A program made the translations under genes and the position numbers. Below are positions 17,346-26,496 of a DNA stretch of 64,000 nt, piece after piece. The DNA is from Limisoma sp963601185. Its GTDB lineage: Bacteria; Bacteroidota; Bacteroidia; Bacteroidales; Muribaculaceae. Location: positions 12,640-76,639 of the forward strand of contig CAVCEE010000013.1 of NCBI GenBank assembly GCA_963601185.1, written 5' to 3'. Below the pieces are notes generated by a model that searched no databases, was not told where the DNA came from, and was given only the letters and a program-made list of their open reading frames with translations. Numbering within the stretch: position 1 is the stretch's first letter; each line of letters opens with the position of its first letter.

Positions 17346-18809
17346 ATGGTATTCGGTAAAAACAGAATAAACTTTGGGGTCGTAGCAAAATTGCTGGGTC
17401 TTTTGCTATTGATTGAGGCGGCATTTATGCTTCCGTCACTGTTTGTAAGCATTGCATACGGTGAGACCGAAGCGATGTGGAGTTTTGTATATTCCATAGT
17501 CATAACCGCCGGTATCGGTACTGTTGGATTTGTCGCACCTATCCGTAACCGCGATATGGGACGGCGTGAGGGCTTTCTCCTCACCTCCCTGACCTGGTTT
17601 ATTTTCTCAATTTTCGGTATGATTCCGTTTCTGCTGAAGCCGTGTGGGCTTTCAGTTGCGGACGCTTTTTTTGAAACTATGTCGGGACTAACAACCACCG
17701 GAGCATCGATAATGACCTCAATCGACAGTCAGTCGCACGGCATATTACTGTGGCGCGCCGTAACCCACTTTATCGGCGGTATGGGTATCATCCTCTTTAC
17801 TCTGGCTGTTATCCCGATGCTCAACAAGCAAAGCGGACTACAGTTGTTTAATGCCGAAGTGACGGGATTGACCCACGAAAAGATACGTCCACGAATAAGC
17901 AACACCGCAAAGACCTTGTGGGCAATCTACCTATCGCTGACAATTGCCTTGGTGGTGCTACTGTGGTTAGGTCCAATGGACTTGTTTGATGCCGTATGCT
18001 ATGGTTTCTCAGCGATAGCGACTGGAGGTTTCGCGCCTCACGACGACAGCGTGGCACACTACAGTTCAACCTATATCAAGATTGTAATGACCGTGTTTAT
18101 GTTCGTTGCAGGCATAAGTTTCAGTTTGATCTACCGCATTATAAAAGGTGATTTCAAGAGTCTGCTGCAAAACGACGTTACTCGGTGGTACATAAAGATT
18201 GTACTGTTCGCAATGGTGACAATCGGCATCATTGAATACATTTCCGGAGATGAGCCTTGGCAGAATTTGCTTGCCGATGTTCCATTCCAGACAATATCTG
18301 CCATAACATCGTCAGGTTTCAATGCCACTGACATCAATTTGTGGCAACACGGCTCAATTATCATAGTTATTGCACTGATGATGACCGGAGCATGCGCCGG
18401 CTCTACCACTGGCGGTGTGAAGATTGACCGAATCGTACTGATTGTGAAGAATCTCAAAAATGAGATGCACCGCATACTCTTCCCGAACACCATCTCCCCT
18501 GTCCGCGTGAACGGCAAAATCCTGTCGGGTGATATGACAGCCAAAGTGGGAGCTTTCCTTATGCTGTTTGCCCTATCCCTGTTTGCCGGATCATTCTTGC
18601 TGGCTCTGTCCGGCATCAACCTGTTTGATTCCATTTTCGCCTCAATGTCGTGCCTGAGCAACAACGGATTGGGATATGGTTTCACTGGCGAATCGTTTGC
18701 CGACATAAACGACTTTGGCAAATGGGTGCTTTCCATATTGATGCTCATTGGTCGTCTGGAATTTTCGGCAGTAACAATCCTGTTCACTCGCGCATTCTGG
18801 AGCAAATAA
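17346..18809 (+). CDS. trkH: TrkH, potassium uptake channel subunit
   Basis: TrkH is the membrane K+-conducting subunit that works with TrkA. The 487-residue protein has repeated membrane-pore-membrane units with selectivity-filter glycines, seen in MSGLTTTGASIMTSIDSQ, SAIATGGFAPHDDS, SAITSSGFNATDIN and MSCLSNNGLGYGFTG. It is the last gene of the dxs-trkA-trkH operon and is followed by a bidirectional terminator shared with dnaA. Confidence 0.93.
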   Translation: MVFGKNRINFGVVAKLLGLLLLIEAAFMLPSLFVSIAYGETEAMWSFVYSIVITAGIGTVGFVAPIRNRDMGRREGFLLTSLTWFIFSIFGMIPFLLKPCGLSVADAFFETMSGLTTTGASIMTSIDSQSHGILLWRAVTHFIGGMGIILFTLAVIPMLNKQSGLQLFNAEVTGLTHEKIRPRISNTAKTLWAIYLSLTIALVVLLWLGPMDLFDAVCYGFSAIATGGFAPHDDSVAHYSSTYIKIVMTVFMFVAGISFSLIYRIIKGDFKSLLQNDVTRWYIKIVLFAMVTIGIIEYISGDEPWQNLLADVPFQTISAITSSGFNATDINLWQHGSIIIVIALMMTGACAGSTTGGVKIDRIVLIVKNLKNEMHRILFPNTISPVRVNGKILSGDMTAKVGAFLMLFALSLFAGSFLLALSGINLFDSIFASMSCLSNNGLGYGFTGESFADINDFGKWVLSILMLIGRLEFSAVTILFTRAFWSK

Positions 18810-18847
18810 GGAAACTTCCTGTTCTGGCAAGAATCACATACGAAACA

Positions 18848-18881
18848 AAGAGGCTCGCAACGGATAACGTGCGAGCCTCTT
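18848..18881. terminator. Bidirectional terminator between trkH and dnaA
   Basis: A perfect 12-bp stem (AAGAGGCTCGCA at 18848-18859 with its complement at 18870-18881) lies between two convergent genes. The minus strand continues with TTTGTTTC, so termination of dnaA is the better supported direction. Confidence 0.7.
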
Positions 18882-18922
18882 AATCTAAACCTTGATAATT
18901 ATTAGTGGCGAATTAATATTCT

Positions 18923-20299
18923 CTAATTCAATTTTGCTTCAATTTGGCTAACAAACTGCCCGAATTCCTTTTCTACAGAAACGCGCTCCTCAATAGTCTT
19001 GCAAGCGTAAAGCACTGTTGCGTGGTTGCGGTTCAACTTTCTGCCGATATTCGTCGATGACATTTTAGCGTGCTTCTTTGCCAACATCATCACAAGTTGC
19101 CGAGCATCTGCCACCTCGCGCTTGCGCGATTTGCCGTAAAGCATCTCTCTGTCGATGTTGTATTGCGAACATACGGCATCAGCAATAACGTCAAACGTGA
19201 TTTGTCGACGGTTTATCTTTACCGAGTTGGACAAAACACTTCTTGCCAAATCAATTGTCAGCGGTTGATTCAACGCCGTTGAGTGAGCCAATAAGGAAAC
19301 GAACACGCCTTCAATCTCGCGGACGTTGTCCTTGACATTCTCTGCCACATAGTCAACGATGTCTTCAGGAACAACTACACCAGCCTGCGACGCTTTTCTC
19401 TTAAACACACTCTTGCGCAATTCGTAGTCAGGGCTTGACAATTCTACCGTCATACCCCATTTGAAACGCGACAACAAGCGTGGCTCCATACCGTCCAATT
19501 CCGATGGCGGACAATCGCACGACAAAATCAGATGCTTGGAGTTGTTATGCAAGTGATTGAAAATATGGAAGAACGTGTTTTGAGTTGCGGTCTTTCCTGC
19601 AAACTCCTGTACATCGTCCATAATGAGCATATCGATGCTTTGGTAGAAATTGATAAAGTCATTGACCTTATTGTTTCTTACCGCAGTAGTATATTGCGAC
19701 TCAAACGTGCGTGCGCTAAGATAAAGCACTCGCGTATTAGGATTGGCTTCCTTCATACCCAAACCAATAGCCTGAATCAAGTGGGTCTTGCCAACACCTG
19801 TCGGTCCAAAGATAAACATCGGGTTGAACGTCTGCTTTTCCGGATGAGAGACAATAGCGTTCGCTATAGTGAAAGCCAACTTGTTGCTTTGGCTTTCGCA
19901 ATAGTTCTCAAATGTGTAAATCGGGTTGAGTTGTGGATCTAACGCCAAGTCGGTTATGGTGTCCTGAACAAAAGGATTCATACTGCGTACTGCAGGACTC
20001 TTGTGTACAGGCTCTGTGATGACGTGCGAATCGGCAACATCCTTCACAACATCATAAGAATATTTCAGTCTTACATCGTTGCCATAGACTTTGTGCAGAC
20101 CGGCTTTCAGCAAATTCAAGTAACGGCTCTCAAGAATTTGAGCATAGAAGTCGGAAGGGACACGTAATACCAATACGTTTCCCTCGAAACTTTCTTCTAC
20201 TATAGGAGCAAACCACGTCTCATACTGGACAGGCTCTGTCACGAGATTGTCCTTAAAGAACTGTAGGCATTGACTCCATCTGTTACTATATGCTGTCAT
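18923..20299 (-). CDS. dnaA: DnaA, chromosomal replication initiator
   Basis: DnaA binds DnaA boxes at oriC and, as an ATP-bound filament, opens the origin. The 458-residue protein has domain I at the N terminus (WSQCLQFFKDNL), the AAA+ domain III with Walker A GPTGVGKTHL and Walker B LIMDDVQ, the sensor-2/arginine-finger region, and the DNA-binding domain IV with the signature RNHATVLYACKTIEE. The gene is monocistronic with a 309-bp AT-rich upstream region. dnaN is not adjacent but lies about 17 kb away in another operon. Confidence 0.96.
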   Translation of the reverse strand: MTAYSNRWSQCLQFFKDNLVTEPVQYETWFAPIVEESFEGNVLVLRVPSDFYAQILESRYLNLLKAGLHKVYGNDVRLKYSYDVVKDVADSHVITEPVHKSPAVRSMNPFVQDTITDLALDPQLNPIYTFENYCESQSNKLAFTIANAIVSHPEKQTFNPMFIFGPTGVGKTHLIQAIGLGMKEANPNTRVLYLSARTFESQYTTAVRNNKVNDFINFYQSIDMLIMDDVQEFAGKTATQNTFFHIFNHLHNNSKHLILSCDCPPSELDGMEPRLLSRFKWGMTVELSSPDYELRKSVFKRKASQAGVVVPEDIVDYVAENVKDNVREIEGVFVSLLAHSTALNQPLTIDLARSVLSNSVKINRRQITFDVIADAVCSQYNIDREMLYGKSRKREVADARQLVMMLAKKHAKMSSTNIGRKLNRNHATVLYACKTIEERVSVEKEFGQFVSQIEAKLN

Positions 20300-20608
20300 T
20301 ATCTCACGTTATTTCAATTGCAAAATTTGTAAAATAAATTGAATAAAACAAATCGTTTTTTTCTTGATTATCTCACATTTAGTTCAACCGATACGTTATC
20401 AGGCAGTTACCCACCCTACAATATGGCAACCTCCTTTATCCTATTATCCTTTGGTTACCAACTTGTTACAAATTTAATCAATAACGCATTGATTTTATTC
20501 CAACGTGCGCCATTTTGCCTATATATTAGTCTTTTAGACCTCAATTTCGGCAAGACACAAAGCAGCCCTTATTTGGAATGATTCCAAATAAGGGCTACTC
20601 CCATATTC
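20300..20608. other. AT-rich non-coding region upstream of dnaA
   Basis: This 309-bp gap has no supported gene. It holds a probable dnaA -7 element (AAATTTTG on the minus strand, 20321-20328, one mismatch), an exact 10-base direct repeat ATTATCTCAC (20298-20307 and 20367-20376) spanning that promoter, and the hairpin at 20564-20596. I found no consensus DnaA box; the nearest is TTACCCACC at 20407 with two mismatches. An oriC is therefore not supported here. Confidence 0.5.
20564..20596 (-). terminator. Hairpin behind the MCE gene
   Basis: A 16-base perfect inverted repeat (AGCCCTTATTTGGAAT and its complement around G20580) starts 12 bases past the MCE stop codon on the minus strand. The downstream U tract is weak (GCTTTGTGT), so it may act as a terminator or mainly as a 3' end stabiliser. 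Confidence 0.6.
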
Positions 20609-21508
20609 TTAGAGCAATTTAAAATTCACATACTTTTTCGGATGCGCCTTCAAGTCTTGCAGCAACGAATCGAGGCTGTTCACCGTAGAATCTATATGGT
20701 CATACAAGCCACGGTCGTTAAGCAACAATCCTATCGAAGAATCCTTGGCATTGAGTTTGTTTGAAAAATCCTTCAGATTTCCAGTTGTCGCCTTTACATT
20801 GTCCATCGTTTCGTTCAACGGCAGCCCTTTAAGTTCTGCACTAAGCGCCTTCAAGTCGTTTGCCACCGTTGTAAGGTCGTTTGTCAGACCATACACGTTG
20901 TTTACAACCGGATCGAGATTCTTAGATGTCGATGCCAGGCGAGCCGTAAGCAATTCAACATTCCTTGAAATGTCATCGAGACGGGTCACCGTAGTTGCCA
21001 AAGCCGGATTGGCTGCCAACGAATCCAAATGCGCAAGGATGCTGTTGACCTTAGGCAACATTTCAACCACTTGTGGAAGGATGTCGGTTGTGATATTGGC
21101 CATCATATCGTTCGGGCTATGTCCAACCAAGGTCGCCTTTTCTTCTACATAACTTGAGCCGTCAGCCATTCTCACCACCAGCGCAGACGTGCCGAGAAGA
21201 CTCGACTCTTTCTCGAAGGTCGTTCCCTTGGTCAATTTCACGGAAGAATCCAGATTGATTTCCACCAAAACATTGCCAGGATGGTCGTAGTCGTACTCCA
21301 TACCTGTCACCTGTCCGATTTTCATTCCGTTTAAGGTAACAGGTGCTGCCTCTGTAAGTCCAGACACATCTTTGAATTGCACATAATATAGATTTGCTGA
21401 TTTAAATACGTTTATGCCCTTAAGGAAATCAATTCCCACAAAAAGTACGGCTAAACTGAATACCAAAATCAAGCCTATTAATATTTCTCTTGTAAATAGT
21501 TTTTTCAT
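20609..21508 (-). CDS. MlaD/MCE-family lipid transport protein
   Basis: The 299-residue protein has one N-terminal membrane anchor (about residues 8-25, EILIGLILVFSLAVLFVG) followed by an MCE domain (LYYVQFKDVSGLTEAAPVTL and GMKIGQVTGMEYD). MCE proteins form hexameric rings in the periplasm that carry phospholipids between membranes. The C-terminal half is helical and rich in Leu/Asn/Asp heptad-like repeats, as in long MCE proteins that build a tunnel. The ATPase and permease partners (MlaF/MlaE) are not in this window. The upstream amidase ends 6 bases before it, so the two are cotranscribed. Confidence 0.88.
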   Translation of the reverse strand: MKKLFTREILIGLILVFSLAVLFVGIDFLKGINVFKSANLYYVQFKDVSGLTEAAPVTLNGMKIGQVTGMEYDYDHPGNVLVEINLDSSVKLTKGTTFEKESSLLGTSALVVRMADGSSYVEEKATLVGHSPNDMMANITTDILPQVVEMLPKVNSILAHLDSLAANPALATTVTRLDDISRNVELLTARLASTSKNLDPVVNNVYGLTNDLTTVANDLKALSAELKGLPLNETMDNVKATTGNLKDFSNKLNAKDSSIGLLLNDRGLYDHIDSTVNSLDSLLQDLKAHPKKYVNFKLL

Positions 21509-21514
21509 ATTGAA

Positions 21515-22630
21515 TTATTTGATTCTTTTACCATTTTTGAATTCCACGATAAATGCGTCTTCATACATCTGCTGAACTCTCTCCAACGACTTCTCCGCTT
21601 GCTTTTTGTCGGTTGTCGGGAAAGCGGTGTACTTGTACCAATTGCCGTCTTTGTATGAATCAACGCCATCCAATCCCTTGAATGCTTTCGACGACGAAGG
21701 CAGTTGCTTCGCGCTCGAAAGGAACTGTATCCTATATTCTGTTTTATTGCCAGATGCAGTAGTTGCCGATGATGCCGCTGTTTTCGTCTGCGGCTCGGCT
21801 TTTGTTTTTGTCGTTGACTTCCGAGGCTTCAGATTTTCCGACTTGCCGTTATAGTAGTCAACGCTCTCTTTGTATTTGCAGAATGCATTATAAATCGACT
21901 CTGCCAATTTCTTTTGTCCGCTTTCCGATGCCAACAGGTTTTCCTGAGTAGGATTGCAGATGAAATCCAATTCCACCAAAACCGCCGGCATACTAGTTTT
22001 TGCAAGTACCCAAAAGCCTGCCTGACGCACACCCTTATCTACTTGCCCACATTTTTTGAACTCCTTCTGCACCAATGACGCAAAATCCACGCTTTGCTCA
22101 AGGTGCTTGCTTTGATTCAGTTCAAATATGATGTAGGACTCCTGCGAATTAGGGTCAAAACCTTGGTATTTCGCCGAATAGTTGTCCTCCAACTCAATCA
22201 CGGAATTTTCACGCTTGGCTACCTCAAGGTTTTCATTTGAGCGGTGCAAACCGAGAGTATAGGTTTCCGAACCGGCAACAATGTAGCGACTCGGAGATTT
22301 TTTGTCGACTGAATTGGTGTGGATTGAGACGAACAAATCACCCTTTACGCGGTTGGCAATATTTGCACGCTCCTGCAACGAGACGAAAGTGTCGTCATCA
22401 CGCGTGAACACGACCTTGACGTTGTCACAGTTTTTCTTGACAAGATTGCCGAACTTGAGAGCGACGCCGAGGTTTATGTCTTTCTCCTTGGCGTAATCTC
22501 CAACAGCACCCACATCCTTGCCTCCATGCCCGGCATCAATGACCAGCACGAAATCTTTTGCAGAGCCAATCCCAAACGACAGCACTGCAAACATTACTGT
22601 GAATATGATTTTTCGAAATACGGATTTCAT
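21515..22630 (-). CDS. N-acetylmuramoyl-L-alanine amidase with C-terminal SPOR-like domain
   Basis: The 371-residue secreted enzyme cleaves the bond between MurNAc and L-Ala in peptidoglycan. After a signal peptide (about residues 1-24) comes an Amidase_3 domain with the zinc histidine in VIDAGHGGKDVGAVG, the second histidine in FVSIHTNS, and the catalytic glutamate in VLVELDFICNP. A basic, Thr/Lys-rich linker leads to a C-terminal region (EYRIQFLSSAKQLP onward) resembling a SPOR domain, which would target the enzyme to denuded glycans at the division site. It is first in an operon with the MCE gene, as in other Bacteroidota. Confidence 0.9.
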   Translation of the reverse strand: MKSVFRKIIFTVMFAVLSFGIGSAKDFVLVIDAGHGGKDVGAVGDYAKEKDINLGVALKFGNLVKKNCDNVKVVFTRDDDTFVSLQERANIANRVKGDLFVSIHTNSVDKKSPSRYIVAGSETYTLGLHRSNENLEVAKRENSVIELEDNYSAKYQGFDPNSQESYIIFELNQSKHLEQSVDFASLVQKEFKKCGQVDKGVRQAGFWVLAKTSMPAVLVELDFICNPTQENLLASESGQKKLAESIYNAFCKYKESVDYYNGKSENLKPRKSTTKTKAEPQTKTAASSATTASGNKTEYRIQFLSSAKQLPSSSKAFKGLDGVDSYKDGNWYKYTAFPTTDKKQAEKSLERVQQMYEDAFIVEFKNGKRIK

Positions 22631-22771
22631 TTACTTTCAAAAACGCTACAAAAATACGATTTTTTTGCCGAATCTTATAAATCATCGATTTGAATAAAAT
22701 TTATCATTGGTTTTATTTCTCATTTTTGCCAATATCGATTAATTTTATCTTTTAATTGAAATGTTTCAATC

Positions 22772-23746
22772 ATGACAAGAATTTCAAACTTCATATTTTC
22801 GGTTGCCACAACGTTGCTGATGCTTATTGCAAATTTGCAAGATTCAACAACTCAAGCGGTTACAATTCATCGCTTCGATAAATTCATTTGCGACATAAGC
22901 AATGGCGACACTCTCGACATAATGAATCGAGCAGCCGAGCACAAGGCTGTCTACGACGGTTTTGTCGAACCGTTGCTCACTGATTCCACCTCGTCGGCAG
23001 ATGTCAAATTGACAACTTTTGCGAACTTAAAAAACATAAAATTCTTTTATCCCGACGTTGCCGCCCGATTCCAGTCGCTCGATAGCCTACAACTTTGCCT
23101 CAATTCAGTCGACATCAATCTGCGCAACTACCTAAACTTCCAGATGCCAGACATCTACACCGTGGTTTCCCCCTATAACCAGTCAATCATTGCGCTCAAC
23201 GACACAGCCATCGCCGTTGCACTGAACCAGTTTTTAGGCAGCGACTATCAGCCGTATTCGTACTATGCTACCTACATCCGCAAGTTCAAGACACCAGCAA
23301 AAATACCGTATTCCATAGTTGAAGCGACTTTGAAAATCAAATATCCTTACGAGCCGCAAGACTCTACTCTACTGGAACGGATAGTGTATGAAGGGATGAT
23401 TGCCGCTGCAGCAAAAACAGTCATTTCCGACTTTTCCGAATGTATGTATTTCAACTATACCCCGGAACAAATCCAATGGGCTGATGCCCACAGTCAGGAA
23501 GTGCTCCAACTTGTTTTGGCACAATCACAGTCGAAGGGCGCTAACGTGAAGCGAGGATTTCTCGGCACCGCCCCTTTTTCCGCCGCCGTATCACCACAAT
23601 CGCCGGGAGGCATAGGCAGGTGGATTGGACTAAAGATTGCCACCCAATATCTCAGCACCGGCAAAACAATTCGCGACTGTCTTGAACAGAAAGCATATCA
23701 ATACAGTAACAAGATTTTAAAAACTTCAAAATACAATGGCAACTAA
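22772..23746 (+). CDS. GldB-like protein
   Basis: This 324-residue exported protein resembles GldB, a protein required for gliding in Flavobacterium but also kept in non-motile Bacteroidales. Supporting features are FDKFICDISNGD near the N terminus, the LNQFLGSDYQPYSYY segment, ERIVYEGMIAAAAKTV, and the ending GGIGRWIGLKIATQYL followed by KILKTSKYNG. The N terminus is hydrophobic but lacks a clear lipobox cysteine, unlike lipoprotein GldB. The gene overlaps aroE by 11 bases, forming a three-gene unit with aroE and comEC. Its biochemical role is unknown. Confidence 0.7.
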   Translation: MTRISNFIFSVATTLLMLIANLQDSTTQAVTIHRFDKFICDISNGDTLDIMNRAAEHKAVYDGFVEPLLTDSTSSADVKLTTFANLKNIKFFYPDVAARFQSLDSLQLCLNSVDINLRNYLNFQMPDIYTVVSPYNQSIIALNDTAIAVALNQFLGSDYQPYSYYATYIRKFKTPAKIPYSIVEATLKIKYPYEPQDSTLLERIVYEGMIAAAAKTVISDFSECMYFNYTPEQIQWADAHSQEVLQLVLAQSQSKGANVKRGFLGTAPFSAAVSPQSPGGIGRWIGLKIATQYLSTGKTIRDCLEQKAYQYSNKILKTSKYNGN

Positions 23747-24479
23747 GACTTTCGGACTAATCGGCTACCCTCTCGGGCATTCATTCTCAAGAAAATTCTT
23801 CACCGAAAAATTCGCGAATGAGGGTATTGATGCAGAATACCTGAATTTCGAGATTCCTGATTTGACAAATCTGGATGAGATATTCAGCAACCCTCAGATT
23901 TGCGGTTTGAATGTAACCCTCCCCTACAAGCAGGATATTATGCCACGACTTGACGCCATCAACCCCGACGCAGAGGCTATCGGCTCTGTGAATGTGATAA
24001 AATTCCATCGGGAAAGCGGGAAATACACTACAACAGGCTACAATACCGACATCATCGGCTTTCACGACTCCATTGCGCCACACCTGACTGGCGTTCACAC
24101 AACGGCATTGATTCTCGGCACAGGAGGAGCGTCGAAGGCAGTTGCCCATTGCTTCAAGAAGATGGGCATTGAGTTTTCCTTTGTGTCACGCAGTGCCGGC
24201 AATAACAGAATCACATACGACGAGTTGAACGACGAGGTTATAAAAAGCCACAAAATCATTGTAAACGCCACCCCATTGGGTATGTATCCCAAAGTTGATG
24301 CCTGTCCGGAAATCCCATACGAGGCAATTAATGCTGAGCACATTTGCTTTGACCTGACCTACAATCCGGAGGAGACTCTGTTTATGCGCAAAGCGAAGCA
24401 ATATGGAGCAGACACCGTCAATGGCATGGAGATGCTAATAGGACAAGCGTTGGCTGCCTGGAAAATATGGAATGACTAA
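23736..24479 (+). CDS. aroE: Shikimate dehydrogenase
   Basis: AroE reduces 3-dehydroshikimate to shikimate with NADPH in the pathway feeding the aromatic operon at 55-59 kb. The 247-residue protein has the substrate motif GYPLGHSFSRKFF, the catalytic lysine in NVTLPYKQDI, the catalytic aspartate in GYNTDIIGF, and the NADP-binding loop LILGTGGASKAVAHCF. The C-terminal GMEMLIGQALAAWKIW is typical. The start overlaps the GldB-like gene by 11 bases, and its stop overlaps comEC by 8 bases. Confidence 0.93.
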   Translation: MATKTFGLIGYPLGHSFSRKFFTEKFANEGIDAEYLNFEIPDLTNLDEIFSNPQICGLNVTLPYKQDIMPRLDAINPDAEAIGSVNVIKFHRESGKYTTTGYNTDIIGFHDSIAPHLTGVHTTALILGTGGASKAVAHCFKKMGIEFSFVSRSAGNNRITYDELNDEVIKSHKIIVNATPLGMYPKVDACPEIPYEAINAEHICFDLTYNPEETLFMRKAKQYGADTVNGMEMLIGQALAAWKIWND

Positions 24480-26493
24480 ACAGTCCCTATCGTTAGCACC
24501 AGTGCCGTTTGTCAGAATTGCCGTGCCTTTTGCCATCGGCATTCTGACGTTTGACTTATGCCCTGCCGCTTTTGCGCCATTTTCAATCTTAGCCATCGCC
24601 GCCGGTTGCGCCGTATCGATGATTTTCATACGGAAAAGTTACCGCAACAATTCTTGGCACTATTGTTTCAACGCTATGGCATTCTGCCTGGTGCTGGCTG
24701 TCGGGTGGTGGTGTGCCTCCCTAAGAGCCGTAAAGCCTCTGCCAGACAATGCTATTTCGCGCGAGATGACATTCCCTTGCGAGGTTGAGGAAATCAATCA
24801 GAAAGATGCCTCAACCGAGGTTATAGGCACTGCCACCGTAGCCTCAACACAACAGCTCATAAAGGTTTCAATCGTTGGCAACGACTACCATTTGCGCATC
24901 GGTGATGTGATTGCCATATACTCTCGCATAAAGAGAATCGAAAATCTACCCAACTCAGATTTCGACTATGAATCATTTATGAGCCGACAAGGCATCATCT
25001 ATGAGTGCAATGTTGACAAGGGGGAATATTCTCTTCTGAAACACAATGACAATTTATCCTATCGGGCAGACTGCGTCAAGCGGAGAATAATCCAGTTGAT
25101 ACGTCTTTCCGGCATCCAGTCAAGTAGTGCGGATTTGGCTATCGTATTTTGTACCGGCGACCGCCGGTATATGGCAAACGAAGCGAAACAGGCATTTTCC
25201 GATTCTGGCGTGGCTCATATTTTGGCAGTAAGTGGACTGCACATCGGCATCATCATCTGCATTCTATCCTTCCTCTTTTACCCGATGAGCCATCCTCGGT
25301 TCAGAATATTCAAATCCGTACTGATGCTGACAAGCATCTGGGGATATGTGTTTTTCACTGGCCTACCCACATCCGCCATCCGCGCCGCCATAATGGCTAC
25401 TTTCGTAATTGCAGCAAAAGATTTGCTGCAGAAGCATTCGTCGGTCAACGCATTTGCAGCATCGGCGTTCTTCATTCTGCTATTCTCTCCAGAGGCTCTT
25501 TTTGATGTCGGATTCCAACTGAGTTTCCTTTCCGTACTCGGCATACTCCTGTGGTCTGCCCAGATTGCATCCATCACCCCGGCAAAGAACAAGATACTGC
25601 GATACCTTTTGGCATCCATCTCAGTTACGGTCGCTGCACAGTTGGCAACTGCGCCAACGGTAATTCATTATTTCCAGTCGTTCCCAACGGGATTTTTCAT
25701 TGCCAACATTTTCATTATTCCAGTTCTTCCCGTATTCTTTTTCGCCACAATAATCGCCATAGCATTAGCCGCCATCGGCTACAAATTCGGATTGCTCAAC
25801 ATCACGATTGACTGGCTGTACAACTTCATTTCCTATGTTGCATCAATATCCCAAACGTGGCTTCCGGCAATAAAACCAATTTGGATTAGTGCCGCCACTG
25901 CGATTTTTGCGACTCTTACGGTTTTCGGGTTCGGCATATCTCTGCGATTCAAGGTTGTCAAAGCATACCATCTTTTACCGGCAGTCCTCTTGTCGGCATT
26001 CATAATATCATTGTTTACGGAACATTCATCTCGGAGATCGTCACAATGTTTCATCGCTGAAAGTTACGGGGCAACAAACCTTGTTGTCTACCGCAACGAA
26101 TGCCTTTATCTGCTCAATTCGCTCAACGATACAATTTTGTGCAACGAGTTTTTAGAGCATTCTTCTACATTTCTCGCAAAGAAACACATCCGTTCCGTCA
26201 TCAAACCGACTACCGAAATCAACGGTAACGGATTTTATCTGACATACCCATTTGCATACATTGACGGCAAGACTTATTTGTTTCTTAAAGGCAACTACAA
26301 ACGGCTGCACAAGAAAGGACGCCCGATAAAGGTTGATTACGCCATTTTCACGCGGCGGTTCTACAACCAAATTCCAGACTTGCCGGACTATGTGATTGCT
26401 GACACATTGGTTTTTCCTCACGAGATTTATTCATCACGGCGCGACACATTAATCAACTATGCCAAACGCCATCGCATACCATTCAAAGAATAG
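24472..26493 (+). CDS. comEC: ComEC/Rec2-family DNA uptake channel protein
   Basis: ComEC is the inner-membrane channel for single-stranded DNA uptake in transformable bacteria. The 673-residue protein has an N-terminal pair of membrane helices, an extracytoplasmic DUF4131-like region (about residues 80-200) and the Competence domain, with the signature FSDSGVAHILAVSGLHIGII (about residues 242-261) and further helices to about residue 520. The C-terminal 150 residues contain no HxHxDH motif, so the metallo-beta-lactamase nuclease domain of Firmicute ComEC is absent. Whether the organism is naturally competent is unknown. Confidence 0.87.
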   Translation: MTKQSLSLAPVPFVRIAVPFAIGILTFDLCPAAFAPFSILAIAAGCAVSMIFIRKSYRNNSWHYCFNAMAFCLVLAVGWWCASLRAVKPLPDNAISREMTFPCEVEEINQKDASTEVIGTATVASTQQLIKVSIVGNDYHLRIGDVIAIYSRIKRIENLPNSDFDYESFMSRQGIIYECNVDKGEYSLLKHNDNLSYRADCVKRRIIQLIRLSGIQSSSADLAIVFCTGDRRYMANEAKQAFSDSGVAHILAVSGLHIGIIICILSFLFYPMSHPRFRIFKSVLMLTSIWGYVFFTGLPTSAIRAAIMATFVIAAKDLLQKHSSVNAFAASAFFILLFSPEALFDVGFQLSFLSVLGILLWSAQIASITPAKNKILRYLLASISVTVAAQLATAPTVIHYFQSFPTGFFIANIFIIPVLPVFFFATIIAIALAAIGYKFGLLNITIDWLYNFISYVASISQTWLPAIKPIWISAATAIFATLTVFGFGISLRFKVVKAYHLLPAVLLSAFIISLFTEHSSRRSSQCFIAESYGATNLVVYRNECLYLLNSLNDTILCNEFLEHSSTFLAKKHIRSVIKPTTEINGNGFYLTYPFAYIDGKTYLFLKGNYKRLHKKGRPIKVDYAIFTRRFYNQIPDLPDYVIADTLVFPHEIYSSRRDTLINYAKRHRIPFKE

Positions 26494-26496
26494 TGT

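Noticed and set aside
20300..20608. Possible oriC next to dnaA
   Set aside because: No consensus DnaA boxes were found in this gap; the closest match has two mismatches.
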